From positions 30,148,968 through 30,212,967 of the forward strand of contig OZ038509.1 of NCBI GenBank assembly GCA_964036315.1: a DNA stretch of 64,000 bases, written 5' to 3'. The notes under the pieces were generated by a model. It had not been told where the DNA came from, did no database searches, and was given only the letters and a program-made list of their open reading frames with translations. The position numbers were made by a program, and so were the translations under genes. Within the stretch, counting starts at the first letter, position 1. The number at the start of each line of letters is the position of its first letter. The stretch comes from Acanthosepion esculentum (Eukaryota; Mollusca; Cephalopoda; Sepiida; Sepiidae). Shown here piece by piece: positions 36,887-49,506 of this stretch.

Positions 36887-38584
36887 TTAAAATCAAATGG
36901 AATTATAGCAGATTTTGTTATGTTTCAATTGAAAATGTTAAAATCAAATGGAATTATAGCAGATTTTGTTATGTTTCAATTGAAAATGTTAAAATCAAAT
37001 GGAATTATAGCAGATTTTGTTATGTTTCAATTGAAAATGTTACAATCAAATGGAATTATAGCAGATTTTCTTATGTTTCAATTGAAAATGTTACAATCAA
37101 ATGGAATTATAGCAGATTTTGTTATTTTCAATTGAAAATGTTACAATCAAATGGAATTATAGCAGATTTTGTTATTTTCAATTGAAAATTTTTAAATCAA
37201 ATGTAATTATAGCAGATTTTGTTATGTTTCAATTGAAAATGTTAAAATCAAATGGAATTATAGCACATTTTGTTATGTTTCAATTGAAAATGTTTCAATC
37301 AAATGGAATTATAGCAGATTTTGTTATGTTTCAATTGAAAATGTTAAAATCAAATGGAATTATAGCACATTTTGTTATTTTTCAATTGAAAATGTTAAAA
37401 TCAAATGGAATTATAGCAGATTTTGTTATTTTCAATTGAAAATGTTAAAATCAAATGGAATTATAGCAGATTTTATTATTTGCAATTGAAAATGTTAAAA
37501 TCAAATGGAATTATAGCAGATTTTGTTATGTTTCAATTGAAAATGTTAAAATCAAATGGAATTATAGCAGATTTTGTTATTTTCAATTGAAAATGTTAAA
37601 ATCAAATGGAATTATAGCAGATTTTGTTATGTTTCAATTGAAAATGTTACAATCAAATGGAATTATAGCAGATTTTGTTATTTTCAATTGAAAATGTTAA
37701 AATCAAATGGAATTATAGCAGATTTTGTTATGTTTCAATTGAAAATGTTAAAATCAAATGGAATTATAGCAGATTTTGTTATGTTTCAATTGAAAATGTT
37801 ACAATCAAATGGAATTATAGCAGATTTTGTTATTTTCAATTGAAAATGTTAAAATCAAATGGAATTATAGGAGATTTTGTTATGTTTCAATTGAAAATGT
37901 TACAATCAAATGGAATTATAGCAGATTTTGTTATTTTCAATTGAAAATGTTACAATCAAATGGAATTATAGCAGATTTTGTTATTTTCAATTGAAAATTT
38001 TTAAATCAAATGTAATTATAGCAGATTTTGTTATGTTTCAATTGAAAATGTTAAAATCAAATGGAATTATAGCAGATTTTGTTATGTTTCAATTGAAAAT
38101 GTTACAATCAAATGGAATTATAGCAGATTTTGTTATGTTTCAATTGAAAATGTTAAAATCAAATGGAATTATAGCAGATTTTGTTATGTTTCAATTGAAT
38201 ATGTTAAAATCAAATGGAATTATAGCAGATTTTGTTATGTTTCAATTGAAAATTTTAAAATCAAATGGAATTATAGCAGATTTTGTTATGTTTCAATTGA
38301 AAATGTTAAAATCAAATGGAATTATAGCAGATTTTGTTATGTTTCAATTGAAAATGTTAAAATCAAATGGAATTATAGCAGATTTTGTTATGTTTCAATT
38401 GAAAATGTTACAATCAAATGGAATTATAGCAGATTTTGTTATTTTCAATTGAAAATGTTAAAATCAAATGGAATTATAGCAGATTTTGTTGTTTCAATTG
38501 AAAATGTTAAAATCAAATGGAATTATAGCAGATTTTGTTATTTTCAATTGAAAATGTTAAAATCAAATGGAATTATAGCAGATT

Positions 38585-39010
38585 TTGTTATTTTCAATTG
38601 AAAATGTTAAAATCAAATGGAATTATAGCAGATTTTGTTATGTTTCAATTGAAAATGTTAAAATCAAATGGAATTATAGCAGATTTTGTTATGTTTCAAT
38701 TGAAAATGTTAAAATCAAATGGAATTATAGCAGATTTTGTTATGTTTCAATTGAAAATGTTACAATCAAATGGAATTATAGCAGATTTTCTTATGTTTCA
38801 ATTGAAAATGTTACAATCAAATGGAATTATAGCAGATTTTGTTATTTTCAATTGAAAATGTTACAATCAAATGGAATTATAGCAGATTTTGTTATTTTCA
38901 ATTGAAAATTTTTAAATCAAATGTAATTATAGCAGATTTTGTTATGTTTCAATTGAAAATGTTAAAATCAAATGGAATTATAGCACATTTTGTTATGTTT
39001 CAATTGAAAA
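38585..39010 (+). repeat. Copy of 36,865-37,290 at a 1,720-bp offset
   Basis: Both blocks run through GCAGATTTTCTTATGTTTC (37,067 and 38,787), a 50-bp junction pair and an AGCACATTTTG monomer. They separate at TGTTTCAATC (37,292) versus TGTTACAATC (39,012). Confidence 0.78.
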
Positions 39011-39859
39011 TGTTACAATCAAATGGAATTATAGGAGATTTTGTTATGTTTCAATTGAAAATGTTAAAATCAAATGGAATTATAGCAGATTTTGTTATGT
39101 TTCAATTGAAAATGTTAAAATCAAATGGAATTATAGCAGATTTTGTTATGTTTCAATTGAAAATGTTACAATCAAATGGAATTATAGCAGATTTTGTTAT
39201 TTTCAATTGAAAATGTTAAAATCAAATGGAATTATAGCAGATTTTGTTGTTTCAATTGAAAATGTTAAAATCAAATGGAATTATAGCAGATTTTGTTATT
39301 TTCAATTGAAAATGTTAAAATCAAATGGAATTATAGCAGATTTTGTTATGTTTCAATTGAAAATGTTAAAATCAAATGGAATTATAGCAGATTTTGTTAT
39401 GTTTCAATTGAAAATGTTATAATCAAATGGAATTATAGCAGATTTTGTTATGTTTCAATTGAAAATGTTACAATCAAATGGAATTATAGCAGATTTTCTT
39501 ATGTTTCAATTGAAAATGTTACAATCAAATGGAATTATAGCAGATTTTGTTATGTTTCAATTGAAAATGTTACAATCAAATGGAATTATAGCAGATTTTG
39601 TTATTTTCAATTGAAAATTTTTAAATCAAATGTAATTATAGCAGATTTTGTTATGTTTCAATTGAAAATGTTAAAATCAAATGGAATTATAGCACATTTT
39701 GTTATGTTTCAATTGAAAATGTTACAATCAAATGGAATTATAGCAGATTTTGTTATGTTTCAATTGAAAATGTTAAAATCAAATGGAATTATAGCACATT
39801 TTGTTATTTTTCAATTGAAAATGTTAAAATTAAATGGAATTATAGCAGATTTTGTTATG
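38998..39859 (+). repeat. 862-bp tandem duplication, first copy
   Basis: Recurs at 39,860-40,362 as a partial second copy, including the 49-bp junction near 39,246/40,108 and the private ATGTTATAATC variant (39,415/40,277). The second copy breaks at TTTTCTTGTTTCAATTG (near 40,358), where this copy has TTTTCTTATGTTTC. Confidence 0.8.
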
Positions 39860-40362
39860 TTTCAATTGAAAATGTTACAATCAAATGGAATTATAGGAGA
39901 TTTTGTTATGTTTCAATTGAAAATGTTAAAATCAAATGGAATTATAGCAGATTTTGTTATGTTTCAATTGAAAATGTTAAAATCAAATGGAATTATAGCA
40001 GATTTTGTTATGTTTCAATTGAAAATGTTACAATCAAATGGAATTATAGCAGATTTTGTTATTTTCAATTGAAAATGTTAAAATCAAATGGAATTATAGC
40101 AGATTTTGTTGTTTCAATTGAAAATGTTAAAATCAAATGGAATTATAGCAGATTTTGTTATTTTCAATTGAAAATGTTAAAATCAAATGGAATTATAGCA
40201 GATTTTGTTATGTTTCAATTGAAAATGTTAAAATCAAATGGAATTATAGCAGATTTTGTTATGTTTCAATTGAAAATGTTATAATCAAATGGAATTATAG
40301 CAGATTTTGTTATGTTTCAATTGAAAATGTTACAATCAAATGGAATTATAGCAGATTTTCTT
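39860..40362 (+). repeat. 862-bp tandem duplication, partial second copy
   Basis: Matches 38,998-39,500. It is followed by a 49-bp-type join and AAAATTTTTCAATC (near 40,427), a marker shared with 23,105 and 41,338. Confidence 0.78.
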
Positions 40363-40737
40363 GTTTCAATTGAAAATGTTACAATCAAATGGAATTATAG
40401 CAGATTTTGTTATTTTCAATTGAAAATTTTTCAATCAAATGGAATTATAGCAGATTTTGTTATTTTCAATTGAAAATTTTTAAATCAAATGTAATTATAG
40501 CAGATTTTGTTATGTTTCAATTGAAAATGTTAAAATCAAATGGAATTATAGCACATTTTGTTATGTTTCAATTGAAAATGTCACAATCAAATGGAATTAT
40601 AGCAGATTTTGTTATGTTTCAATTGAAAATGTTAAAATCAAATGGAATTATAGCAGATTTTGTTATTTTTCAATTGAAAATGTTAAAATCAAATGTAATT
40701 ATAGCAGATTTTGTTATGTTTCAATTGAAAATGTTAC

Positions 40738-41641
40738 AATCAAATGGAATTATAGCAGATTTTGTTATGTTTCAATTGAAAATGTTAAAATCAAATGGAA
40801 TTATAGCAGATTTTGTTATGTTTCAATTGAAAATGTTACAATCAAATGGAATTATAGCAGATTTTGTTATTTTCAATTGAAAATGTTAAAATCAAATGGA
40901 ATTATAGCAGATTTTGTTATGTTTCAATTGAAAATGTTACAATCAAATGGAATTATAGGAGATTTTGTTATGTTTCAATTGAAAATGTTAAAATCAAATG
41001 GAATTATAGCAGATTTTGTTATGTTTCAATTGAAAATGTTACAATCAAATGGAATTATAGGAGATTTTGTTATGTTTCAATTGAAAATGTTACAATCAAA
41101 TGGAATTATAGCAGATTTTGTTATTTTCAATTGAAAATGTTACAATCAAATGGAATTATAGCAGATTTTGTTATTTTCAATTGAAAATTTTTAAATCAAA
41201 TGTAATTATAGCAGATTTTGTTATGTTTCAATTGAAAATGTTACAATCAAATGGAATTATAGCAGATTTTGTTATGTTTCAATTGAAAATGTTACAATCA
41301 AATGGAATTATAGCAGATTTTGTTATTTTCAATTGAAAATTTTTCAATCAAATGGAATTATAGCAGATTTTGTTATGTTTCAATTGAAAATGTTAAAATC
41401 AAATGGAATTATAGCAGATTTTGTTATGTTTCAATTGAAAATGTTAAAATCAAATGGAATTATAGCAGATTTTGTTATGTTTCAATTGAAAATGTTAAAA
41501 TCAAATGGAATTATAGCAGATTTTGTTATGTTTCAATTGAAAATGTTAAAATCAAATGGAATTATAGGAGATTTTGTTATGTTTCAATTGAAAATGTTAA
41601 AATCAAATGGAATTATAGCAGATTTTGTTATGTTTCAATTG
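40738..41641 (+). repeat. Block of about 900 bp also present 18,233 bp upstream (copy 2)
   Basis: Counterpart of 22,505-23,408. The diverged island copies and zone E lie between the two, so the block was either moved as a unit or left behind when zone E grew between two parts of one older array. Confidence 0.75.
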
Positions 41642-42224
41642 AAAATGTTACAATCAAATGGAATTATAGCAGATTTTGTTATGTTTCAATTGAAAATGTT
41701 ACAATCAAATGGAATTATAGCAGATTTTGTTATTTTCAATTGAAAATGTTACAATCAAATGGAATTATAGCAGATTTTGTTATGTTTCAATTGAAAATTT
41801 TTAAATCAAATGGAATTATAGCAGATTTTATTATTTTCAATTGAAAATGTTAAAATCAAATGGAATTATAGGAGATTTTGTTATGTTTCAATTGAAAATG
41901 TTACAATCAAATGGAATTATAGCAGATTTTGTTATGTTTCAATTGAAAATGTTACAATCAAATGGAATTATAGCAGATTTTGTTATTTTCAATTGAAAAT
42001 TTTTAAATCAAATGTAATTATAGCAGATTTTGTTATGTTTCAATTGAAAATGTTAAAATCAAATGGAATTATAGCAGATTTTGTTATGTTTCAATTGAAA
42101 ATGTTACAATCAAATGGAATTATCGCAGATTTTGTTATTTTCAATTGAAAATTTTAAAATCAAATGGAATTATAGAAGATTTTGTTATGTTTCAATTGAA
42201 AATGTTAAAATCAAATGGAATTAT
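41640..42224 (+). repeat. Block recurring at a 2,841-bp offset, first copy
   Basis: Matches 44,481-45,065. Shared rare features are AAAATTTTTAAATC after a 51-bp junction (41,790/44,631), GCAGATTTTATTATTTTC (41,822/44,663), AATTATCGCAG (42,118/44,959) and ATAGAAG (42,172/45,013). They separate at AGCAGATTTTG here versus AGAAGATTTTG near 45,066. Confidence 0.8.
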
Positions 42225-44480
42225 AGCAGATTTTGTTATGTTTCAATTGAAAATGTTAAAATCAAATGGAATTATAGGAGATTTTGTTATGTTTCAATTG
42301 AAAATGTTAAAATCAAATGGAATTATAGCAGATTTTGTTATGTTTCAATTGAAAATGTTACAATCAAATGGAATTATAGGAGATTTTGTTATTTTCAATT
42401 GAAAATGTTAAAATCAAATGGAATTATAGCAGATTTTGTTATTTTCAATTGAAAATGTTACAATCAAATGGAATTATAGCAGATTTTGTTATTTTCAATT
42501 GAAAATGTTACAATCAAATGGAATTATAGCAGATTTTGTTATTTTCAATTGAAAATTTTTAAATCAAATGTAATTATAGCAGATTTTGTTATGTTTCAAT
42601 TGAAAATGTTAAAATCAAATGGAATTATAGCACATTTTGTTATGTTTCAATTGAAAATGTCACAATCAAATGGAATTATAGCAGATTTTGTTATGTTTCA
42701 ATTGAAAATGTTAAAATCAAATGGAATTATAGCAGATTTTGTTATTTTTCAATTGAAAATGTTAAAATCAAATGTAATTATAGCAGATTTTGTTATGTTT
42801 CAATTGAAAATGTTACAATCAAATGGAATTATAGGAGATTTTGTTATGTTTCAATAGAAAATGTTAAAATCAAATGGAATTATAGCAGATTTTGTTATGT
42901 TTCAATTGAAAATGTTACAATCAAATGGAATTATAGCAGATTTTGTTATGTTTCAATTGGAAATGTTAAAATCAAATGTAATTATAGCAGATTTTGTTAT
43001 GTTTCAATTGAAAATGTTAAAATCAAATGGAATTATAGGAGATTTTGTTATGTTTCAATTGAAAATGTTAAAATCAAATGGAATTATAGCAGATTTTGTT
43101 ATGTTTCAATTGAAAATGTTAAAATCAAATGGAATTATAGGAGATTTTGTTATGTTTCAATTGAAAATGTTAAAATCAAATGGAATTATAGCAGATTTTG
43201 TTATGTTTCAATTGAAAATGTTACAATCAAATGGAATTCTAGCAGATTTTGTTATTTTCAATTGAAAGTTTTTAAATCAAATGTAATTATAGCAGATTTT
43301 GTTATGTTTCAATTGAAAATGTTAAAATCAAATGGAATTATAGCAGATTTTGTTATGTTTCAATTGAAAATGTTAAAATCAAATGGAATTATAGGAGATT
43401 TTGTTATGTTTCAATTGAAAATGTTAAAATCAAATGGAATTATAGCAGATTTTGTTATGTTTCAATTGAAAATGTTAAAATCAAATGGAATTATAGGAGA
43501 TTTTGTTATGTTTTAATTGAAAATGTTAAAATCAAATGGAATTATAGCAGATTTTGTTATGTTTCAATTGAAAATGTTACAATCAAATGGAATTATAGCA
43601 GATTTGGTTATTTTCAATTGAAAATGTTAAAATCAAATGGAATTATAGCAGATTTTGTTATTTTCAATTGAAAATGTTAAAATCAAATGGAATTATAGCA
43701 GATTTTGTTATGTTTCAATTGAAAATGTTACAATCAAATGGAATTATAGGAGATTTTGTTATGTTTCAATTGAAAATGTTACAATCAAATGGAATTATAG
43801 CAGATTTTGTTATTTTCAATTGAAAATGTTAAAATCAAATGGAATTATAGAAGATTTTGTTCTTTTCAATTGAAAATTTTTAAATCAAATGGAATTATAG
43901 CAGATTTTGTTATGTTTCAATTGAAAATGTTAAAATCAAATGGAATTATAGCAGATTTTGTTATGTTTCAATTGAAAATGTTAAAATCAATTGGAATTAT
44001 AGCAGATTTTGTTATGTTTCAATTGAAAATGTTAAAATCAAATGGAATTATAGCAGATTTTGTTATGTTTCAATTGAAAATGTTAAAATCGAATGGAATT
44101 ATAGCAGATTTTGTTATGTTTCAATTGAAAATGTTACAATCAAATGGAATTATAGCAGATTTTGTTGTTTTCAATTGAAAATGTTAAAATCAAATGGAAT
44201 TATAGCAGATTTTGTTATTTTCAATTGAAAATTTTTAAATCAAATGGAATTATAGCAGATTTTGTTATGTTTCAATTGAAAATGTTAAAATCAAATGGAA
44301 TTATAGCAGATTTTGTTATTTTTCAATTGAAAATGTTAAAATCAAATGGAATTATAGCAGATTTTGTTATGTTTCAAATGAAAATGTTAAAATCAAATGG
44401 AATTATAGGAGATTTTGTTATATTTCAATTGAAAATGTTAAAATCAAATGAAATTATAGCAGATTTTGTTATGTTTCAAT

Positions 44481-45065
44481 TGAAAATGTTACAATCAAAT
44501 GGAATTATAGCAGATTTTGTTATGTTTCAATTGAAAATGTTACAATCAAATGGAATTATAGCAGATTTTGTTATTTTCAATTGAAAATGTTACAATCAAA
44601 TGGAATTATAGCAGATTTTGTTATGTTTCAATTGAAAATTTTTAAATCAAATGGAATTATAGCAGATTTTATTATTTTCAATTGAAAATGTTAAAATCAA
44701 ATGGAATTATAGGAGATTTTGTTATGTTTCAATTGAAAATGTTACAATCAAATGGAATTATAGCAGATTTTGTTATGTTTCAATTGAAAATGTTACAATC
44801 AAATGGAATTATAGCAGATTTTGTTATTTTCAATTGAAAATTTTTAAATCAAATGTAATTATAGCAGATTTTGTTATGTTTCAATTGAAAATGTTAAAAT
44901 CAAATGGAATTATAGCAGATTTTGTTATGTTTCAATTGAAAATGTTACAATCAAATGGAATTATCGCAGATTTTGTTATTTTCAATTGAAAATTTTAAAA
45001 TCAAATGGAATTATAGAAGATTTTGTTATGTTTCAATTGAAAATGTTAAAATCAAATGGAATTAT
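44481..45065 (+). repeat. Block recurring at a 2,841-bp offset, second copy
   Basis: Counterpart of 41,640-42,224. It is followed by an extra ATAGAAG monomer, as if the marker monomer had been duplicated locally. Confidence 0.78.
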
Positions 45066-47275
45066 AGAAGATTTTGTTATGTTTCAATTGAAAATGTTAA
45101 AATCAAATGGAATTATAGGAGATTTTGTTATGTTTCAATTGAAAATGTTAAAATCAAATGGAATTATAGCAGATTTTGTTATGTTTCAATTGAAAATGTT
45201 AAAATCAAATGGAATTATACCAGATTTTGTTATGTTTCAATTGAAAATGTTAAAATCAAATGGAATTATAGCAGATTTTGTTATGTTTCAATTGAAAATG
45301 TTAAAATCAAATGGAATTATAGCAGATTTTGTTATGTTTCAATTGAAAATGTTACAATCAGATGGAATTATAGCAGATTTTGTTATTTTCAATTGAAAAT
45401 GTTAAAATCAAATGGAATTATAGGAGATTTTGTTATGTTTCAATTGAAAATGTTAAAATCAAATGGAATTATAGCAGATTTTGTTATTTTCAATTGAAAA
45501 TGTTAAAATCAAATGGAATTATAGCAGATTTTGTTATGTTTCAATTGAAAATGTTAAAATCAAATGGAATTATAGCAGATTTTGTTATGTTTCAATTGAA
45601 AATGTTAAAATCAAATGGAATTATAGCAGATTTTGTTATGTTTCAATTGAAAATGTTAAAATCAAATGGAATTATAGCAGATTTTGTTATGTTTCAATTG
45701 AAAATGTTACAATCAAATGGAATTATAGCAGATTTTGTTATTTTCATTTGAAAATGTTACAATCAAATGGAATTATAACAGATTTTGTTATTTTCAATTG
45801 AAAATTTTTAAATCAAATGGAATTATAGCAGATTTTGTTATGTTTCAATTGAAAATGTTAAAATCAAATGGAATTATAGCACATTTTGTTATTTTTCAAT
45901 TGAAAATGTTAAAATCAAATGTAATTATAGCAGATTTTGTTATGTTTCAATTGAAAATGTTACAATCAAATGGAATTATAGGAGATTTTGTTATGTTTCA
46001 ATAGAAAATGTTAAAATCAAATGGAATTATAGCAGATTTTGTTATGTTTCAATTGAAAATGTTACAATCAAATGGAATTATAGCAGATTTTGTTATTTTC
46101 AATTGAAAATTTTTAAATCAAATGGAATTATAGCAGATTTTGTTATGTTTCAATTGAAAATGTTAAAATCAAATGGAATTATAGCAGATTTTGTTATGTT
46201 TCAGTTGAAAATGTTAAAATCAAATGGAATTATAGGAGATTTTGTTATGTTTCAATTGAAAATGTTAAAATCAAATGGAATTATAGGAGATTTTGTTATG
46301 TTTCAATTGAAAATTTTTAAATCAAATGGAATTATAGCAGATTTTGTTATGTTTCAATTGAAAATGTTAAAATCAAATGGAATTATAGCAGATTTTGTTA
46401 TGTTTCAATTGAAAATGTTACAATCAAATGGAATTATAGCAGATTTTGTTATGTTTCAATTGAAAATGTTACAATCAAATGGAATTATAGCAGATTTTGT
46501 TATTTTCAATTGAAAATGTTAAAATCAAATGGAATTATAGCAGATTTTGTTTTTTCAATTGAAAATTTTTAAATCAAATGGAATTATAGCAGATTTTGTT
46601 ATGTTTCAATTGAAAATGTTAAAATCAAATGGAATTATAGCAGATTTTGTTATGTTTCTATTGAAAATGTTAAAATCTAATGGAATTATAGCAGATGTTG
46701 TTATGTTTCAATTGAAAATGTTAAAATCAAATGGAATTATAGCAGATTTTGTTATGTTTCAATTGAAAATGTTACAATCAAATGTAATTATAGGAGATTT
46801 TGTTATGTTTCAATTGAAAATGTTACAATCAAATGGAATTATAGCAGATTTTGTTATTTTCAATTGAAAATGTTACAATCAAATGGAATTATAGCAGATT
46901 TTGTTATTTTCAATTGAAAATGTTACAATCAAATGGAATTATAGCAGATTTTGTTATTTTCAATTGAAAATGTTACAATCAAATTGAATTATAGCAGATT
47001 TTGTTATTTTCAATTGAAAATTTTTAAATCAAATGTAATTATAGCAGATTTTGTTATGTTTCAATTGAAAATGTTAAAATCAAATGGAATTATAGCAGAT
47101 TTTGTTATGTTTCAATTGAAAATGTTACAATCAAATGGAATTATAGCAGATTTTGTTATTTTCAATTGAAAATTTTTAAATCAAATGGAATTATAGCAGA
47201 TTTTGTTATGTTTCAATTGAAAATGTTAAAATCAAATGGAATTATAGCAGATTTTGTTATGTTTCAATTGAAAAT

Positions 47276-49506
47276 GTTAAAATCAAATGGAATTATAGGA
47301 GATTTTGTTATGTTTCAATTGAAAATGTTAAAATCAAATGGAATTATAGGAGATTTTGTTATGTTTCAATTGAAAATGTTAAAATCAAATGGAATTATAG
47401 GAGATTTTGTTATGTTTCAATTGAAAATGTTAAAATCAAATGGAATTATAGCAGATTTTGTTATGTTTCAATTGAAAATGTTAAAATCAAATGGAATTAT
47501 AGCAGATTTTGTTATTTTTCAATTGAAAATGTTACAATCAAATGGAATTATAGCAGATTTTGTTATTTTCAATTGAAAATGTTAAAATCAAATGGAATTA
47601 TAGCAGATTTTGTTATTTTCAATTGAAAATTTTTAAATCAAATGGAATTATAGCAGATTTTGTTATGTTTCAATTGAAAATGTTAAAATCAAATGGAATT
47701 ATAGCAGATTTTGTTATGTTTCAATTGAAAATGTTACAATCAAATGGAATTATAGGAGATTTTGTTATGTTTCAATTGAAAATGTTACAATCAAATGGAA
47801 TTATAGCAGATTTTGTTATTTTCAATTGAAAATGTTAAAATCAAATGGAATTATAGCAGATTTTGTTCTTTTCAATTGAAAATTTTTAAATCAAATGGAA
47901 TTATAGCAGATTTTGTTATTTTCAATTGAAAATGTTAAAATCAAATGGAATTATAGCAGATTTTGTTATGTTTCAATTGAAAATGTTAAAATCAAATGGA
48001 ATTATAGCAGATTTTGTTATTTTTCAATTGAAAATGTTACAATCAAATGGAATTATAGCAGATTTTGTTATGTTTCAATTGAAAATGTTACAATCAAATG
48101 GAATTATAGCAGATTTTGTTATTTTCAATTGAAAGTTTTTAAATCAAATGTAATTATAGCAGATTTTGTTATGTTTCAATTGAAAATGTTAAAATCAAAT
48201 GGAATTATAGCAGATTTTGTTATGTTTCAATTGAAAATGTTAAAATCAAATGGAATTATAGGAGATTTTGTTATGTTTCAATTGAAAATGTTAAAATCAA
48301 ATGGAATTATTGCAGATTTTGTTATGTTTCAATTGAAAATGTTAAAATCAAATGGAATTATAGGAGATTTTGTTATGTTTTAATTGAAAATGTTAAAATC
48401 AAATGGAATTATAGCAGATTTTGTTATGTTTCAATTGAAAATGTTAAAATCAAATGGAATTATAGCAGATTTTGTTATGTTTCAATTGAAAATGTTACAA
48501 TCAAATGGAATTATAGGAGATTTTGTTATGTTTCAATTGAAAATGTTACAATCAAATGGAATTATAGCAGATTTTGTTATTTTCAATTGAAAATGTTACA
48601 ATCAAATGGAATTATAGCAGATTTTGTTATTTTCAATTGAAAATTTTTAAATCAAATGTAATTATAGTAGATTTTGTTATGTTTCAATTGAAAATGTTAA
48701 AATCAAATGGAATTATAGCAGATTTTGTTATGTTTCAATTGAAAATGTTACAATCAAATGGAATTATAGAAGATTTTGTTATTTTCAATTGAAAATTTTT
48801 AAATCAAATGGAATTATAGCAGATTTTGTTATGTTTCAATTGAAAATGTTAAAATCAAATGGAATTATAGGAGATTTTGTTATGTTTCAATTGAAAATGT
48901 TAAAATCAAATGGAATTATAGCAGATTTTGTTATGTTTCAATTGAAAATGTTACAATCAAATTGAATTATAGGAGATTTTGTTATGTTTCAATTGAAAAT
49001 GTTAAAATCAAATGGAATTATAGCAGATTTTGTTATGTTTCTATTGAAAATGTTAAAATCAAATGGAATTATAGCAGATTTTGATATTTTTCAATTGAAA
49101 ATGTTACAATCAAATGGAATTATAGCAGATTTTGTTATTTTCAATTAAAAATGTTAAAATCAAATGGAATTATAGCAGATTTTGTTATTTTCAATTGAAA
49201 ATTTTTAAATCAAATGGAATTATAGCAGATTTTGTTATGTTTCAATTGAAAATGTTAAAATCAAATGGAATTATAGCAGATTTTGTTATGTTTCAATTGA
49301 AAATGTTACAATCAAATGGAATTATAGGAGATTTTGTTATGTTTCAATTGAAAATGTTAAAATCAAATGGAATTATAGCAGATTTTGTTCTTTTCAATTG
49401 AAAATTTTTAAATCAAATGGAATTATAGCAGATTTTGTTATTTTCAATTGAAAATGTTAAAATCAAATGGAATTATAGCAGATTTTGTTATGTTTCAATT
49501 GAAAAT
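47276..49506 (+). repeat. Tandem duplication of about 2.2 kb, first copy (2,231 bp)
   Basis: Contains three consecutive TAGGAG monomers, AAAGTTTTTAAATC (48,133), AATTATTGCAG (48,307), TATGTTTTAATTG (48,375), a T-for-C core change TCTATTG (49,041) and TTCAATTAAAAATG (49,140). All recur in the next unit. Confidence 0.88.

Larger units (their letters stand above)
36861..47275 (+). repeat. Zone F, left part: homogenised monomers with 0.9-2.8 kb duplications
   Basis: Near-consensus monomers with frequent 50-bp junctions. In the left half AGCACATTTTG monomers are a marker (near 37,265, 37,366, 38,990, 39,691, 39,793, 40,554, 42,631, 45,880). TAGGAG alleles return from about 37,870. AAAATTTTTAAATCAAATGT follows 50-bp junctions (near 37,185, 37,996, 38,907, 39,616, 40,477, 41,187, 42,554, 44,839, 47,020). 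Duplications with offsets of 1,720, 862 and 2,841 bp are listed separately. Confidence 0.82.
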
